From contig JARLHY010000184.1 of assembly GCA_031292015.1 (NCBI GenBank), positions 1 through 58,601 on the forward strand: 58,601 nt of DNA, written 5' to 3'. Every line of letters starts with the position of its first letter. The first letter of the stretch is position 1. Below are positions 24,970 to 33,871 of this stretch, piece after piece. The stretch comes from Negativicutes bacterium (GTDB lineage: Bacteria > Bacillota_C > Negativicutes > Sporomusales_B > JARLHX01). Below the pieces are notes generated by a model. The model saw only the letters and a program-made list of their open reading frames with translations, made no database searches and had not been told where the DNA came from. Made by a program: the position numbers and the translations under genes.

Positions 24970-25030
24970 TGTGTTTTATACCCCCAATTGTTTGATACGA
25001 TAAAATTCTAGCTCCAGCGCCATTTTCCTG

Positions 25031-25246
25031 CTAAGGCCGGCTAGCTTCTGCGCACAGGCGGTCATGGCTGGCGGCGATGATGGGCCCGATTTCCCTTGGA
25101 TTTCCGCCTGCGCGGACATGGGCGATCACCCGCGCCAGGGCATAGCCGACAGTAGCGTGAAGCTCCCACTCGGGCGGCGGACACCCCAGCCTGTCGGTAA
25201 GCACGGCTTCGGCTTTCGCCATAGTCATCTTTGTGATTTCACTCAT
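25031..25246 (-). CDS. Small hypothetical protein
   Basis: A 71-residue protein, probably helical, beginning MSEITKMTMAKAEAVL and ending SHDRLCAEASRP. The ATG at 25246 has GGGAGGG six bases upstream, a better start than 25270. It has no membrane segment and no recognised family. It runs in the same direction as the Cys-rich gene 61 bases downstream and may be cotranscribed with it. Confidence 0.55.
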   Translation of the reverse strand: MSEITKMTMAKAEAVLTDRLGCPPPEWELHATVGYALARVIAHVRAGGNPREIGPIIAASHDRLCAEASRP

Positions 25247-25334
25247 CAGACACCCTCCCTGTTTGGACAAACCTTCCTATATCATATCTATGCCCAGGCA
25301 AGGCGGGACATACCATTCATCCGGGTCACAATCT

Positions 25335-26822
25335 CTACAGGCCCTGTTTCACCGCAATTTTTTGCTCATAAACATCATCCGGGTTTTTCGGAAAGGTAAC
25401 CGGCCGCAGCGTCTTGTACCCCGCCGCTTCATAAGGCTTATAAAGCTCATCGAATTTCTCCGGGGTCGATGTCAGCCGGTTGTAAATATCGGGCAAAACC
25501 CGCAAGTACAGGCCGTCCGACTTGACAGCGACCTGCAGCGTTTCGTAAACAACTGTCACCGGGGTACCAACAGGCACAATTTCGTACAATTCCCTGGCTT
25601 CTTTGTCGTGCATCCTGATGCAGCCGCCGGAGACAGGATAACTGATGTCCCAGTCCTTGTTCGTGCCGTGAATGCCGTAGGCCGGCGAAAACTCCATCCA
25701 CCTGGTTCCCAGGGGATTGTCGGCTCCCGGCGGCACCGGCGTTCTGTCAGTAAAATTGGAGCCAGGATACCATGTCGGATTTTCTATCTTGGCGAAAACC
25801 GCGAAGTAACCTGTGGGCGTCTGCTCGTAAGGCGTGCCTACCGCGATATCGTACCGTTTGACGATCTTGCCGTTTTCCATAAGGCTGAGGGAATAGTCCG
25901 GAATATTGATCCTGATCTCGGGTCTGGTAATACTCCCGGCCGGCCTGGCCGCTCCGTCGCCTTTCAGCCCCTGGGCGAAACGTCTTAGCCCCTGTTCAGT
26001 GTTGGGCCCGATCACCCCGTCGACCCCACCGCAGTCATAACCCAGTTCTTCCAGCCGGGTCTGAACATTCCTCACCTCGGCCGGATCGTCATTCAGCCAG
26101 GTTTTTGTTCGCGTAGAATAGTAGTCCCGGGTTATGGTGCCCTCCAGCTCGGAAAGCGTCACCGCACGATAGCCGCGGGCGTCCGCCTCGCGGAGGATGA
26201 TCTCCAGCGCATCAACCGTTGCCTGTCTGGCGCCGTCGCCGTCGTGCAAAACGATGATCGCCCCGGGGCTGATGTTGGCCAGCACCCGCTCGGCGATGCC
26301 AGCCGGCGTCAGGTCGGACAGATCCCGCGAGTCAACGATCCAGTAAACCACCGCCAGGCCGACCTCCGGCAACTGCCTCGTATAAACATAATTATCGTTC
26401 CGGTTCAGCGCACTGGAGTAGTGAGCCGGAACGCCTGCTATCTCTCTCAGCATCGCCGTGGAGGCGACTTCATAATTGACGCTGTATGCTCCAGCCGCCA
26501 CCCCTTGTTGCGAGACGGAGCGGGCGCCTGTCTCGCTCCCATTTGCCGTGATCCATCCGGTCAGTTCGGGGTACAGGGCGGTATTTTTCCCTGTCGGAAA
26601 AAATGTTCCCCGGGCCCCGTGCCTGCTCATGACTTCCAGCACCTTGGGCGTACACTCCCGGCTGGGCCCGCCTTCAAATACCAGCGCGAACCGGATCGCC
26701 GGGATCATCGAGGCTGCTGGATCCTCCCTGGTAACCAGACCGCCTTCATTCGGAGCCGCAGCAACCACTGCCACAGCCAACAGCAAACAGCACACCAACG
26801 AGACAAGCATTTTCCCGCGCAC
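25335..26822 (-). CDS. Exported L,D-transpeptidase fused to a degenerate NodB-type deacetylase domain
   Basis: A 495-residue secreted protein. A signal peptide (KMLVSLVCCLLLAVAVVAAA) is followed by a NodB-fold domain (about 35-235). That domain has lost its metal and catalytic residues: FEGGPS stands where FDDGP is expected, and GSETGARSVSQQ where GHEIxNHTxxH is expected. The LHDGDG motif near its end remains. A peptidoglycan-binding domain follows (EVRNVQTRLEELGYDCGGVDGVIGPNTEQGL, about 250-290). The YkuD domain carries an intact active site: HGTNKDW with His near 385 and SGGCIRMHD with Cys near 401. It should cross-link peptidoglycan or attach proteins to it, with the dead deacetylase as a binding module. 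I start it at the GTG at 26822, nine bases after GGAGGA; the ATG at 26831 is too close to that site. Confidence 0.88.
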   Translation of the reverse strand: MRGKMLVSLVCCLLLAVAVVAAAPNEGGLVTREDPAASMIPAIRFALVFEGGPSRECTPKVLEVMSRHGARGTFFPTGKNTALYPELTGWITANGSETGARSVSQQGVAAGAYSVNYEVASTAMLREIAGVPAHYSSALNRNDNYVYTRQLPEVGLAVVYWIVDSRDLSDLTPAGIAERVLANISPGAIIVLHDGDGARQATVDALEIILREADARGYRAVTLSELEGTITRDYYSTRTKTWLNDDPAEVRNVQTRLEELGYDCGGVDGVIGPNTEQGLRRFAQGLKGDGAARPAGSITRPEIRINIPDYSLSLMENGKIVKRYDIAVGTPYEQTPTGYFAVFAKIENPTWYPGSNFTDRTPVPPGADNPLGTRWMEFSPAYGIHGTNKDWDISYPVSGGCIRMHDKEARELYEIVPVGTPVTVVYETLQVAVKSDGLYLRVLPDIYNRLTSTPEKFDELYKPYEAAGYKTLRPVTFPKNPDDVYEQKIAVKQGL

Positions 26823-26974
26823 TAACAACATTCCTCCTGTACGAAAAAGTCTCCTATCCATATATTGGGATTCAATAAGAAATATTACAGGCGGGCAAGC
26901 CTTCGTAAATAAATTTTTGTGGAGCTTGGACAATGGTTTTTAAGCTGGCCTGTTAGCCTCGAAGCACATTCCTT

Positions 26975-28324
26975 TCAATTTATTAGCAGCTCGCTTACCG
27001 TGGTAAAAACAAACCCCCGCTCTTTCAGGTCAGGGATAATTTCGCCGAGAGCCTCGGCGGTGTGGGCTCCGTGAAGATGGAACAGGACGATCGATCCTGG
27101 GGATACCCCGGTCAGCACCCGGTAGCTTATAGTGCCGGCCGCCGATCCCGTCCAGTCCCAGGTATCGACATCCCACACGACCAGAGCGGCCAGCCCCAGC
27201 TCTCTCACCACGTTGAGCACCGACGAGTTATAAGCTCCGTAAGGCGGGCGGAACAGCCGGACCGGCTCCTTGCTCAGCCCGCTCAGAATTTGCTGCGCGG
27301 CTTCAATATCACTCTTCATTTCTTCCTCGTTCAACCAGACCAGGGAGGGGTGGGAGTAGGAATGATTGGCGATTTCGTGACCTGCTGCCGCTATCTCCCG
27401 CACCAGGTCCGGATTGGCGGCAGCCCAGTCCCCCAGCAGAAAGAAGGTCGCTTTTACATTGGCGTCCCGCAGAACATCCAGTATTCTCCTCACCTGCCAG
27501 ACCGACCCGCCGTCGTCGAAGGTCAGGGCGACATACGGCCCGCTTGCCGGCAGCCGGCTGAACACCCCGAAGGCAACAGGGGTTTTGCCTGGCTTGACCG
27601 GTTCGGCCGGCTTGGCCGGTTCAGCTGTTTTAGGCGGCTCTGCCGGTTTGGGCGGCTCTGGTGCCAGGCCTTTTTTGATCAGTTCCGACACCGTCACCAG
27701 CCGGTACCCGTCCGCACCCAGCTGGTGCACGATCCGCGGCAGCGCTGTCGCCGCCGCTTTAAACCGCATGTTGATATTCAAGATAGCGCCGGGTTTGGCC
27801 GAGGCAGCGGCCGCAGCCAGCATTGCTTCCGGCGTATCCTTCAGCCAGTCGCCGGTCTCCGCGCCCCGGATCACCGTCACCGGCTGCGGCAGAGCGGCTA
27901 TTGCCTGAAAGAAATTTTCGCCGTACCAGTCGTACGGCGGTCGGATCAGCCGGGGCCAGACCCCGCCGGCTTTTTGCAGGACACCGGCCGCTTCGGCGAC
28001 GTCTTTGGCGATCTCCGTCTGGCTTACCGGACCCCAGTAGCCGTGATTCATGCTGTGATTCCCCAGCTCATGCCCCAGCTCGACCGCCTTGCGCAGCGGC
28101 AGCCCCGCAGCCAGGCGGGCGGGAACAAAAAAGGTCGCTTTACCGTTTTCCCTGGCCAGAACCGCTAAGATCTCTTCCAGCTCCGCCGGTCCGTCGATAT
28201 CCTCGATGGTCAGAGCCACCACCTTCTCTGCTGTCGCCACCTGGTCGACAACGGCCGGCGAGGCGTACACCGGCACCAACCAAAACAGGAAGGCCAGCAT
28301 CAGGCCCGCTGCTTTTCTCCTCAT
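26975..28324 (-). CDS. Exported protein with two polysaccharide-deacetylase (NodB) domains
   Basis: A 449-residue secreted protein. After a signal peptide, domain 1 (about 35-215) keeps GHELGNHSMNH and RPPYDWYG but has IEDIDG in place of the FDDGP motif. A low-complexity linker of Pro, Ala, Glu and Lys (about 222-252) follows. Domain 2 (about 262-449) has a full set: ALTFDDGGS, GHEIANHSYSHPS, FRPPYGAYN, WDVDTWDW and LFHLHG. Domain 2 is likely an active N-deacetylase on peptidoglycan or chitin-like sugars; domain 1 may be weak or a binding unit. The ATG at 28324 follows GGGGGG by seven bases. It precedes the YkuD fusion gene on the same strand, so the two may act together on spore or cell-wall peptidoglycan. 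Confidence 0.88.
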   Translation of the reverse strand: MRRKAAGLMLAFLFWLVPVYASPAVVDQVATAEKVVALTIEDIDGPAELEEILAVLARENGKATFFVPARLAAGLPLRKAVELGHELGNHSMNHGYWGPVSQTEIAKDVAEAAGVLQKAGGVWPRLIRPPYDWYGENFFQAIAALPQPVTVIRGAETGDWLKDTPEAMLAAAAASAKPGAILNINMRFKAAATALPRIVHQLGADGYRLVTVSELIKKGLAPEPPKPAEPPKTAEPAKPAEPVKPGKTPVAFGVFSRLPASGPYVALTFDDGGSVWQVRRILDVLRDANVKATFFLLGDWAAANPDLVREIAAAGHEIANHSYSHPSLVWLNEEEMKSDIEAAQQILSGLSKEPVRLFRPPYGAYNSSVLNVVRELGLAALVVWDVDTWDWTGSAAGTISYRVLTGVSPGSIVLFHLHGAHTAEALGEIIPDLKERGFVFTTVSELLIN

Positions 28325-28408
28325 ACCCCAACCCCCCCTCACTTTTCAGTGAAGTTTATGAGCTAGGCCTCAGACCTAGACCCGGACGTCAGGATACAGC
28401 AACTCATT

Positions 28409-28439
28409 GGGACACAATTTATGGGAATTTTTCCGTCCC
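28409..28439. repeat. GGACAC/GTCCC palindromic repeat, degenerate copy
   Basis: GGGACACAATTTATGGGAA starts at 28409 and CCGTCCC ends at 28439. A right-hand half (GAATTTTT ... AGTGTCCCAG) recurs at 28644-28670, as if one copy had been split by about 215 bases that include a terminator hairpin. No gene is supported in 28325-29182; it is filled by these repeats and AT-rich sequence. Confidence 0.6.
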
Positions 28440-28609
28440 GTCGCGTTCGGCTAAGGGTTATAGTCCCAGACACAAAACCGGCGGCAAAAAATCGCCACCT
28501 GCAGCCAGACGAAATGAGTCCCGCCTGGAATCTTCTGATACTGTTTACGCCCCGCCGCACCTGCAAAAGGTATTTGCCACTCCCGTTCCCCGCTTTGTCT
28601 ACAAGCTGA

Positions 28610-28642
28610 AACGACGGCAAAACTTGCCGTCGTTTTTTTTTT
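28610..28642 (+). terminator. Orphan terminator hairpin
   Basis: AACGACGGCAA at 28610-28620 pairs with TTGCCGTCGTT at 28624-28634 and ends in nine or more T. No plus-strand gene lies upstream in this region, so it is either a remnant or ends an unseen small transcript. Confidence 0.65.
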
Positions 28643-28801
28643 GCGAATTTTTCAATCAGGAGTGTCCCAGCTTCAGCCTGCCCCGTCCTCTTCTGCCCGG
28701 CGCTTTCGTACTCCGGCTTGCACGTAGAATCACAGGAACACCCCCCTTGCATAAATATTCACAATTCCTATTAAGCAATAACCGCAAAAAAGGGAGAGGC
28801 C

Positions 28802-28974
28802 GGAGACACAAATCCTGGAATTTGCCCAGGTAAAATTCTAGGTGAAACCCAATAGTCCGGGACACAATATATGGAAGGAGCAAGTGTCCCAAAAATGATC
28901 AAAAAAAGATGAAAAACAGGAGGAAGATATAAACCGATAACCGGACACAATTTTTGGAATTTATTAGTGTCCCA
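28802..28974. repeat. Cluster of three GGACAC/GTGTCC palindromic repeats
   Basis: Copies lie at 28802-28830 (degenerate right arm), 28859-28890 (perfect GGGACAC/GTGTCCC arms) and 28941-28974 (GGACAC/GTGTCC arms). Between the arms all share an AAT-rich middle with TGGAA (ACAATTTTTGGAATTT in the last). Spacing is irregular, unlike a CRISPR. Confidence 0.7.
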
Positions 28975-29075
28975 ATCCCAAGAAAAAAAGTGTTAAAAAA
29001 CAGGATAAAGTGAAAATGATAATAATTTCATAATTGCACTTTTGCAGCGAATAAATAGGGCGAAAGAACAGCAAA

Positions 29076-29114
29076 AACCTCGTAGAACTTGGCAAAAGCC
29101 ATTTCAACGAGGTT
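29076..29114. repeat. CCTCG hairpin repeat
   Basis: AACCTCGT at 29076-29083 pairs with ACGAGGTT at 29107-29114. An inner TGGC-AAAA-GCCA hairpin lies between. The same hairpin follows the GGACAC repeat at 38.1, 55.1 and 58.4 kb. Here it sits 69 bases after the amidohydrolase stop and may also serve as its terminator. Confidence 0.6.
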
Positions 29115-29182
29115 GCCGCATCGAGGAAGATGATTTCAGTATTTCAAAGGTGAGTAGTGAGTGCGAAAAAAGGGGCTAAAGC

Positions 29183-30334
29183 CTAAAAAGGGAAATCGAT
29201 CTGCCTGAACATAATCTTGCCGTTCAGAATCGTCATCTTCGGAACCAGCAGTTGGTTGCCGCAAAACGTCTCGCCCATCCGGTTCGTATACCGGAAAGGC
29301 GTATCAGTCAGCTGAAAGATCGCGACATCAGCAAAGGCTCCGGTAGCCAGCGTCCCAAGTTTGCCGCTCAGGCCGAGCAGTTCCGCCGGCGCGGCGGTAC
29401 AGGCCCTGACCACCTCCGGCAGCGGCAGGCCAAGACTCAGATACTTGGACATCACAGCAGGCAGGCCGAAGACCATGTTGCCGAACAGACTGGCCCGGGT
29501 GAGATCGGTACTGATGATATCAGGGAAAAACCCGTCCGCCAAAGCTGCTTTGATAACAGGGTAAGAATGGTGTATCCGCGCGTCGGCGGTGTCAAAAAGC
29601 ACCCCGTTTTCCCGGGCGGCCCGCACCTCCTGCCGTACCTTGCCGTTTTCATCAAGGATCGTGCTGCCGCGGCCATGGAAACAGTGACAAAAAACGTCCC
29701 CCGGCCGGAGCAGGGCTACCAGTTCGGCGACATCACCCGGCGGATTTGCAGTATGGACCGTCACCCGGCAGCCCAGTTCGCCGGCAAGCTGTACCGCTGC
29801 TTTCAAAGGAGCCAGGCCGAATTCGCCGACCATCTCCTGGCCCTGTCTCACCTTCAGTCCGACGATCCGTCCCGCGTACTGCCGGAATAATTCTCTGAGC
29901 CGTTCCAGGCCGTAATACTGCGGATCCACGTTCTCCGAATAGCGCTCGGTGACAAGGCCGGTGGGTGAAACATGGAGATTGCAGAAGACCCGGACTTGAC
30001 TGTGGTTGACCACAGTCTGCATAAAGCTGTCACAGTTGGCGATTCCCGCGCTTCCCTGATCCACCGCGGCGGTGACGCCCATCGGCAGCAGCGAGGGATC
30101 AGGCAGGAAACCGAGTTCCGATCCGCCGTAAAAACAATGAGTGTGATTATCGATCAGTCCCGGCATAACCAGACAGCCGTCGGCTTCGACGATTTCCTCG
30201 GCGTCGGCCGTCTCTCCGGCCGCCACCTCCATACAGGTATTGCCGCAGATCAGGACATCGCCCCTGCCGACAAAATCTCTGGCAGGATCAACAACCGTCC
30301 CGCCCCGGATTAACAAGCTTCCTTTCAGCGTCAT
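29183..30334 (-). CDS. Amidohydrolase (dihydroorotase/deacetylase-like metal-dependent hydrolase)
   Basis: A 383-residue TIM-barrel enzyme. The beta-sandwich strands at the ends (IRGGTVVDPARDF, GAFADVAIFQL) frame the barrel. Metal ligands are PGLIDNHTHCF (HxH), Lys in GLKVRQGQ (carboxylated Lys in the family), VTVHTANP and CHCFHGRG (His), and Asp in IISTDLTRA. This matches the amidohydrolase/deacetylase group related to dihydroorotase. It should open or cut a cyclic amide or N-acyl bond. GAGGAGG precedes the ATG at 30334. It is the last gene of a six-gene leftward operon starting at 34999. Confidence 0.88.
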   Translation of the reverse strand: MTLKGSLLIRGGTVVDPARDFVGRGDVLICGNTCMEVAAGETADAEEIVEADGCLVMPGLIDNHTHCFYGGSELGFLPDPSLLPMGVTAAVDQGSAGIANCDSFMQTVVNHSQVRVFCNLHVSPTGLVTERYSENVDPQYYGLERLRELFRQYAGRIVGLKVRQGQEMVGEFGLAPLKAAVQLAGELGCRVTVHTANPPGDVAELVALLRPGDVFCHCFHGRGSTILDENGKVRQEVRAARENGVLFDTADARIHHSYPVIKAALADGFFPDIISTDLTRASLFGNMVFGLPAVMSKYLSLGLPLPEVVRACTAAPAELLGLSGKLGTLATGAFADVAIFQLTDTPFRYTNRMGETFCGNQLLVPKMTILNGKIMFRQIDFPF

Positions 30335-30431
30335 GGCGCAAGCCTCCTCTTCTTATTCCTTATTCTGTCCCGGCAGCCGCTCCTTCGTCTGCAGCCTTGA
30401 TTCTTACGGGCTTCTTCCTGCTGTTGCCGTT

Positions 30432-31727
30432 CTAATTGCCGATCTTTTTCTCATAGTTCAGGAACCATGGGAAGAGGCAGTTGCCCAGGCCAAACACCAA
30501 GAACATTATGATTGCCCAGAAATATGACCCGGTGGCGCCGACGATCATACCGATACAGATTGGAGTTATCACCCCGGCAAAGTTGCCGATGAAGTTCATG
30601 CTGCCGGCTACCGTCCCGACGTCCTTGCGCTGGGCGACGGCGGCGGGGGTCTGCCAGTACAGGCAGAGCGACCATTTCAGGCAGAACATCGCCACCGCCA
30701 GCAGGCCAATGGCGAAAGACGCCGTGGTGGCGCTGCTCAGAAGATACATGCAGACAGCGATGACCGCTCCCAAAACCGTCAGGCTTTTGCGCATAATGCC
30801 GTTGAGGCTCTTGCCGCTGAGGCGCCATTTATCGGTGCAGAAGCCGCCGGTGAGAGCGCCGGCAACCGCCACGACGTAGATGATGAAAATCGCCCCGCCC
30901 ACCGCCATGATATTCATATGCTGGGTAGTGGACAGATACAGCGGACCCCAGGTCATCAGCCCGTAATACAGTGCGTCGACGCAGTAAAAACCAAGGCACA
31001 TCGCCCAAAAATTTCGATTGGTAAGATACTCTCCCACCCCAACGGCGGCTTTGCCGGAAGCAAGGCGCTCTTTTTCCGAGACTTCATATTCTTCCGCCAG
31101 CGCCTTGTTGATATAGTCCCGTTCGGCCTGATTGACGCTGGGACTGGTATTCGGGTCGCCGTTCATCACCTTGTAGCAGGCCAGCACAACGACAATAGTC
31201 AGCACGCCGGCGCCGACAAGCGCGCCCCGCCAGCCACCGAGCCAGGCCAAAAACAGCGCGACAATCGGACCGCCCAGGGCAATGCCGACGTCAGACCCTG
31301 CCGCCAGAAGCGCCGCGCCCCGCCCCCTTTCGGTGGAAGGCAGCCAGACCGACTGCAGTTTCGAGCCGGCCGGATACATAGGCGCCTCCGCAATACCCAA
31401 CAGCGCCCGCAGAAACATAAGGACCTGGGCGTTGGAAATAAAGCCGGTACACATCTGAAAAACGCCCCACAGTATGCCGGACGAGACCAGCAGCGGCCCA
31501 GGACGAAAACGGTCGCTGAGCCAGCCGACAGGAATCTGCATCAAAGTGTAGCCCCAGAAGAAAGAACTTAGAATAACGCCGATCAGCTGCGGCCCGAAGT
31601 GCAGATCCTTTTCCATCACCGGCATGCACAGCGAAATGACGGCACGGTCGAAATAGTTAACAGTGCACAAAATAAGTACCGTGACAAAAACATACCACCG
31701 GACATTACTAGGCTTCGCAGAATCCAT
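30432..31727 (-). CDS. MFS transporter, anion:cation symporter (sugar-acid) type
   Basis: A 431-residue carrier with 12 helices. The first helix motif TVNYFDRAVISLCMP, the GWLSDRFRPGPLL loop after helix 2 and RALLGIAEAPMYPAGSKL are typical of the ACS group that imports hexuronates, tartrate, phthalate and similar organic anions. I use the ATG at 31727, eight bases from GGGAGG; the one at 31733 is too close. It is fifth in the YciI-to-amidohydrolase operon. Its presence with a second MFS gene in the same operon suggests two related substrates or uptake plus export. Confidence 0.9.
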   Translation of the reverse strand: MDSAKPSNVRWYVFVTVLILCTVNYFDRAVISLCMPVMEKDLHFGPQLIGVILSSFFWGYTLMQIPVGWLSDRFRPGPLLVSSGILWGVFQMCTGFISNAQVLMFLRALLGIAEAPMYPAGSKLQSVWLPSTERGRGAALLAAGSDVGIALGGPIVALFLAWLGGWRGALVGAGVLTIVVVLACYKVMNGDPNTSPSVNQAERDYINKALAEEYEVSEKERLASGKAAVGVGEYLTNRNFWAMCLGFYCVDALYYGLMTWGPLYLSTTQHMNIMAVGGAIFIIYVVAVAGALTGGFCTDKWRLSGKSLNGIMRKSLTVLGAVIAVCMYLLSSATTASFAIGLLAVAMFCLKWSLCLYWQTPAAVAQRKDVGTVAGSMNFIGNFAGVITPICIGMIVGATGSYFWAIIMFLVFGLGNCLFPWFLNYEKKIGN

Positions 31728-31826
31728 GAACATTACCTCCCTTAATTTTACTTTGAGCCAAATGCAATAGCAATCACCGCGTCCCGCTGCGTCCGTCGCG
31801 GCGCAACCAGCGGAAAGTACCTTCGC

Positions 31827-32567
31827 CTAGTCGACCGCCGCGAATGCCCGGATCGGACTTCCCGTACCGCCAAAAAACGGCAGCGGCACCCCGACGAAGT
31901 GGAATCTTGGCGAGGGTATTTTGTCGATGTTCACCAGGTTTTCGATAATCGCGATATAACCCTCATTCTTAAGGCCCAGCGACCGCGGCCGGAGGAAATT
32001 CATGTGAACCGGGCTCACCGAGCCGAAGGCGTCGATATTGCAGGTATCAAGCCCCACCGTCTTGACCTTTTTCGCGCGCAGCCATTCCCCCGCGTCTTTC
32101 GCCAACCCCATAAAATCCGCCGAATACTTCGCCGGATCTTCGGCGATGATCGTTGACCATCCCGTATGCACCAGCACAATGTCGTCAGGCTGTACCGCCG
32201 CTCCCCGTTTTTCCGCCGCTGCCAGATCGTCCGCCGTTATCACCGCCCGCGGCCCGCGGCGGAATGACACATCCAGCCAGACCGCCGGGCCGTAGCCCCG
32301 ATCCAGCGGCATCTGTTCAATGGTCTGAGCCGACAGGGGGTCGGCGTGAAAGCAGGCATCCATATGCGTCCCCATATGACCGCAGATGACGATCTGCTCA
32401 TTCTGATAAGAAACAAGGTCCGAAGGATCATACGGATTCGGCATCCTGCTCTGCTGCCACATCGAATGCTGCCTGGTTCCGGACAAGTAGAGCGGCGAGC
32501 GGCCATGCGCCAAATGCTGGGGCATACCCTCGGCGATGACCATCGTCAGGTCAATCAATGTCTTCAT
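31827..32567 (-). CDS. Cyclase-family hydrolase (kynurenine-formamidase fold)
   Basis: A 246-residue enzyme of the cyclase family. The metal motif HMGTHMDACFHAD near 65-77 follows the family HxGTHxDxPxH pattern but with Ala-Cys in place of Pro. Other marks are KTLIDLTMVIAEGMP at the start and LVHTGW, VGLDTCNID and ENLVNIDKIP later. Relatives hydrolyse N-formylkynurenine, isatin or cyclic and lactone substrates with a divalent metal. The ATG at 32567 is the natural start. It lies 25 bases after the second MFS gene in the operon. Confidence 0.88.
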   Translation of the reverse strand: MKTLIDLTMVIAEGMPQHLAHGRSPLYLSGTRQHSMWQQSRMPNPYDPSDLVSYQNEQIVICGHMGTHMDACFHADPLSAQTIEQMPLDRGYGPAVWLDVSFRRGPRAVITADDLAAAEKRGAAVQPDDIVLVHTGWSTIIAEDPAKYSADFMGLAKDAGEWLRAKKVKTVGLDTCNIDAFGSVSPVHMNFLRPRSLGLKNEGYIAIIENLVNIDKIPSPRFHFVGVPLPFFGGTGSPIRAFAAVD

Positions 32568-32592
32568 AATTCCGTCATTCCTTTCGACAGTG

Positions 32593-33852
32593 TCATACCT
32601 GGGCGGTGTTTTTAATCGGCTTGGCGTAAAACACCACCGCCAGTGCGCCAAACACCGCCAACCCGGCGGTCAGAAGAAACGCGCTGGTAAAATTCCCGGT
32701 GGCCTGGACCAGAAAGCCGGTGGCGCTGGGGCCCACAATGCCGGCCAGATTCGAGAGAAAGTGAACGAAACCGCCCACGCCGCCGACGTTCTCGCTGCGC
32801 ACGGTATCCTGAATAATCGCCCAGTAACTGGAGATCGTGGCGTACATGAAGAAGATGCCGATGGACATCAGTGCCACCGCGGAATAGGCCGAGGTTGTAA
32901 AGCCGCACAGCGCCACCGCCAGAGCCGAGGCCAGCAGGCTGACGACAATGACGATTTTGCGCGCGAACATCAGATCGCCGACCTTCTGGAAAATATAATC
33001 AGAGATAAACCCGCCGCCGGACATTCCGAAAAAGCCGATAAGCCAAGGGATGATCGTCACGATACTCATGTTTTTAATGCTCAGGTCATGCGCCATCACC
33101 AGGTAACTGGGAAACCAGGTCAAAAAGAAATAAGTGATATAGTTGCAGGCGAAAAAGGCGAAGGCCGTGGCCAGGATCGTCGGCTGCTTCAGAAAGTAGC
33201 TGAGCGGCGCCTGGATCGACGTATCAGAGACCTTGAGCTGCCCGGCCTTGATTTCCTCAAGTTCTTCGGCGCTGACCCGGGGATCTTCCTCAGGATAGTC
33301 CCGCACCAGTTTGACCCAGACCGCGGTCCAGATCAGTCCGGCCACTGTCAGCACCACAAAAGACATCCGCCAGCCCCAGGCCAGTGCGATGAAGCCGACG
33401 ATCGGTCCCGTCAGCGCCGCGCCGAGAGGCATGCCTGATATCGAAATACCCACGGCTCTGGCCCGTTCCTTGGCCGGAAACCAGTTGTTGATCATTTTGT
33501 TGGTACCGGAACTGATCGGGCCCTCGCCCATCCCGAAAAGAACCCGGACGATGAAAAGCGAAACAAAGTTATAGGTCAAGATGGTGAGGCCGCTGAATAT
33601 CGACCAGGCGCCCATCGCGTAGGAAAAAGTCCTGCGGGGCCCGTAGATATCGGAAAAATAGCCGCCGATAAAATTGAAAACCGCGTAACCCACGAAAAAG
33701 CTGCTGAAAATCATTCCGAGATCCGCCGGGCTGAGATGATATTCCTTGGATATAAACGGAGCCGCGATGGACAGCGCCGCGCGGTCGACATAGTTGATAA
33801 ACGCGGCGAAGAAGAGCAGCGTCAGGACGTTCCAGCGATGTTTTTTAAACAC
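32593..33852 (-). CDS. MFS transporter, anion:cation symporter type
   Basis: A 419-residue 12-helix carrier. FAAFINYVDRAALSIAAPFI, GGYFSDIYGPRRTF and VLFGMGEGPISSGTNKMINNWFPAKERARAVGI mark the ACS organic-anion branch. I start it at a GTG (33852), eight bases after GCGGAGG; longer in-frame starts would run through that ribosome site. It is third in the operon, 19 bases after the MBL hydrolase gene. It and the carrier at 30.4 kb are only distantly alike, so they are not a recent tandem copy. Confidence 0.9.
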   Translation of the reverse strand: MFKKHRWNVLTLLFFAAFINYVDRAALSIAAPFISKEYHLSPADLGMIFSSFFVGYAVFNFIGGYFSDIYGPRRTFSYAMGAWSIFSGLTILTYNFVSLFIVRVLFGMGEGPISSGTNKMINNWFPAKERARAVGISISGMPLGAALTGPIVGFIALAWGWRMSFVVLTVAGLIWTAVWVKLVRDYPEEDPRVSAEELEEIKAGQLKVSDTSIQAPLSYFLKQPTILATAFAFFACNYITYFFLTWFPSYLVMAHDLSIKNMSIVTIIPWLIGFFGMSGGGFISDYIFQKVGDLMFARKIVIVVSLLASALAVALCGFTTSAYSAVALMSIGIFFMYATISSYWAIIQDTVRSENVGGVGGFVHFLSNLAGIVGPSATGFLVQATGNFTSAFLLTAGLAVFGALAVVFYAKPIKNTAQV

Positions 33853-33871
33853 GAAATCCACCTCCGCCAAA

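Noticed and set aside
28421..28609. A 62-codon plus-strand frame ahead of a strong terminator
   Set aside because: There is no ribosome site and no protein-like pattern, and it crosses a dispersed repeat.
28802..28974. Possible CRISPR array in the cluster of GGACAC repeats
   Set aside because: Only three copies, unequal spacing, imperfect repeats and copies scattered elsewhere; no cas genes in the window.
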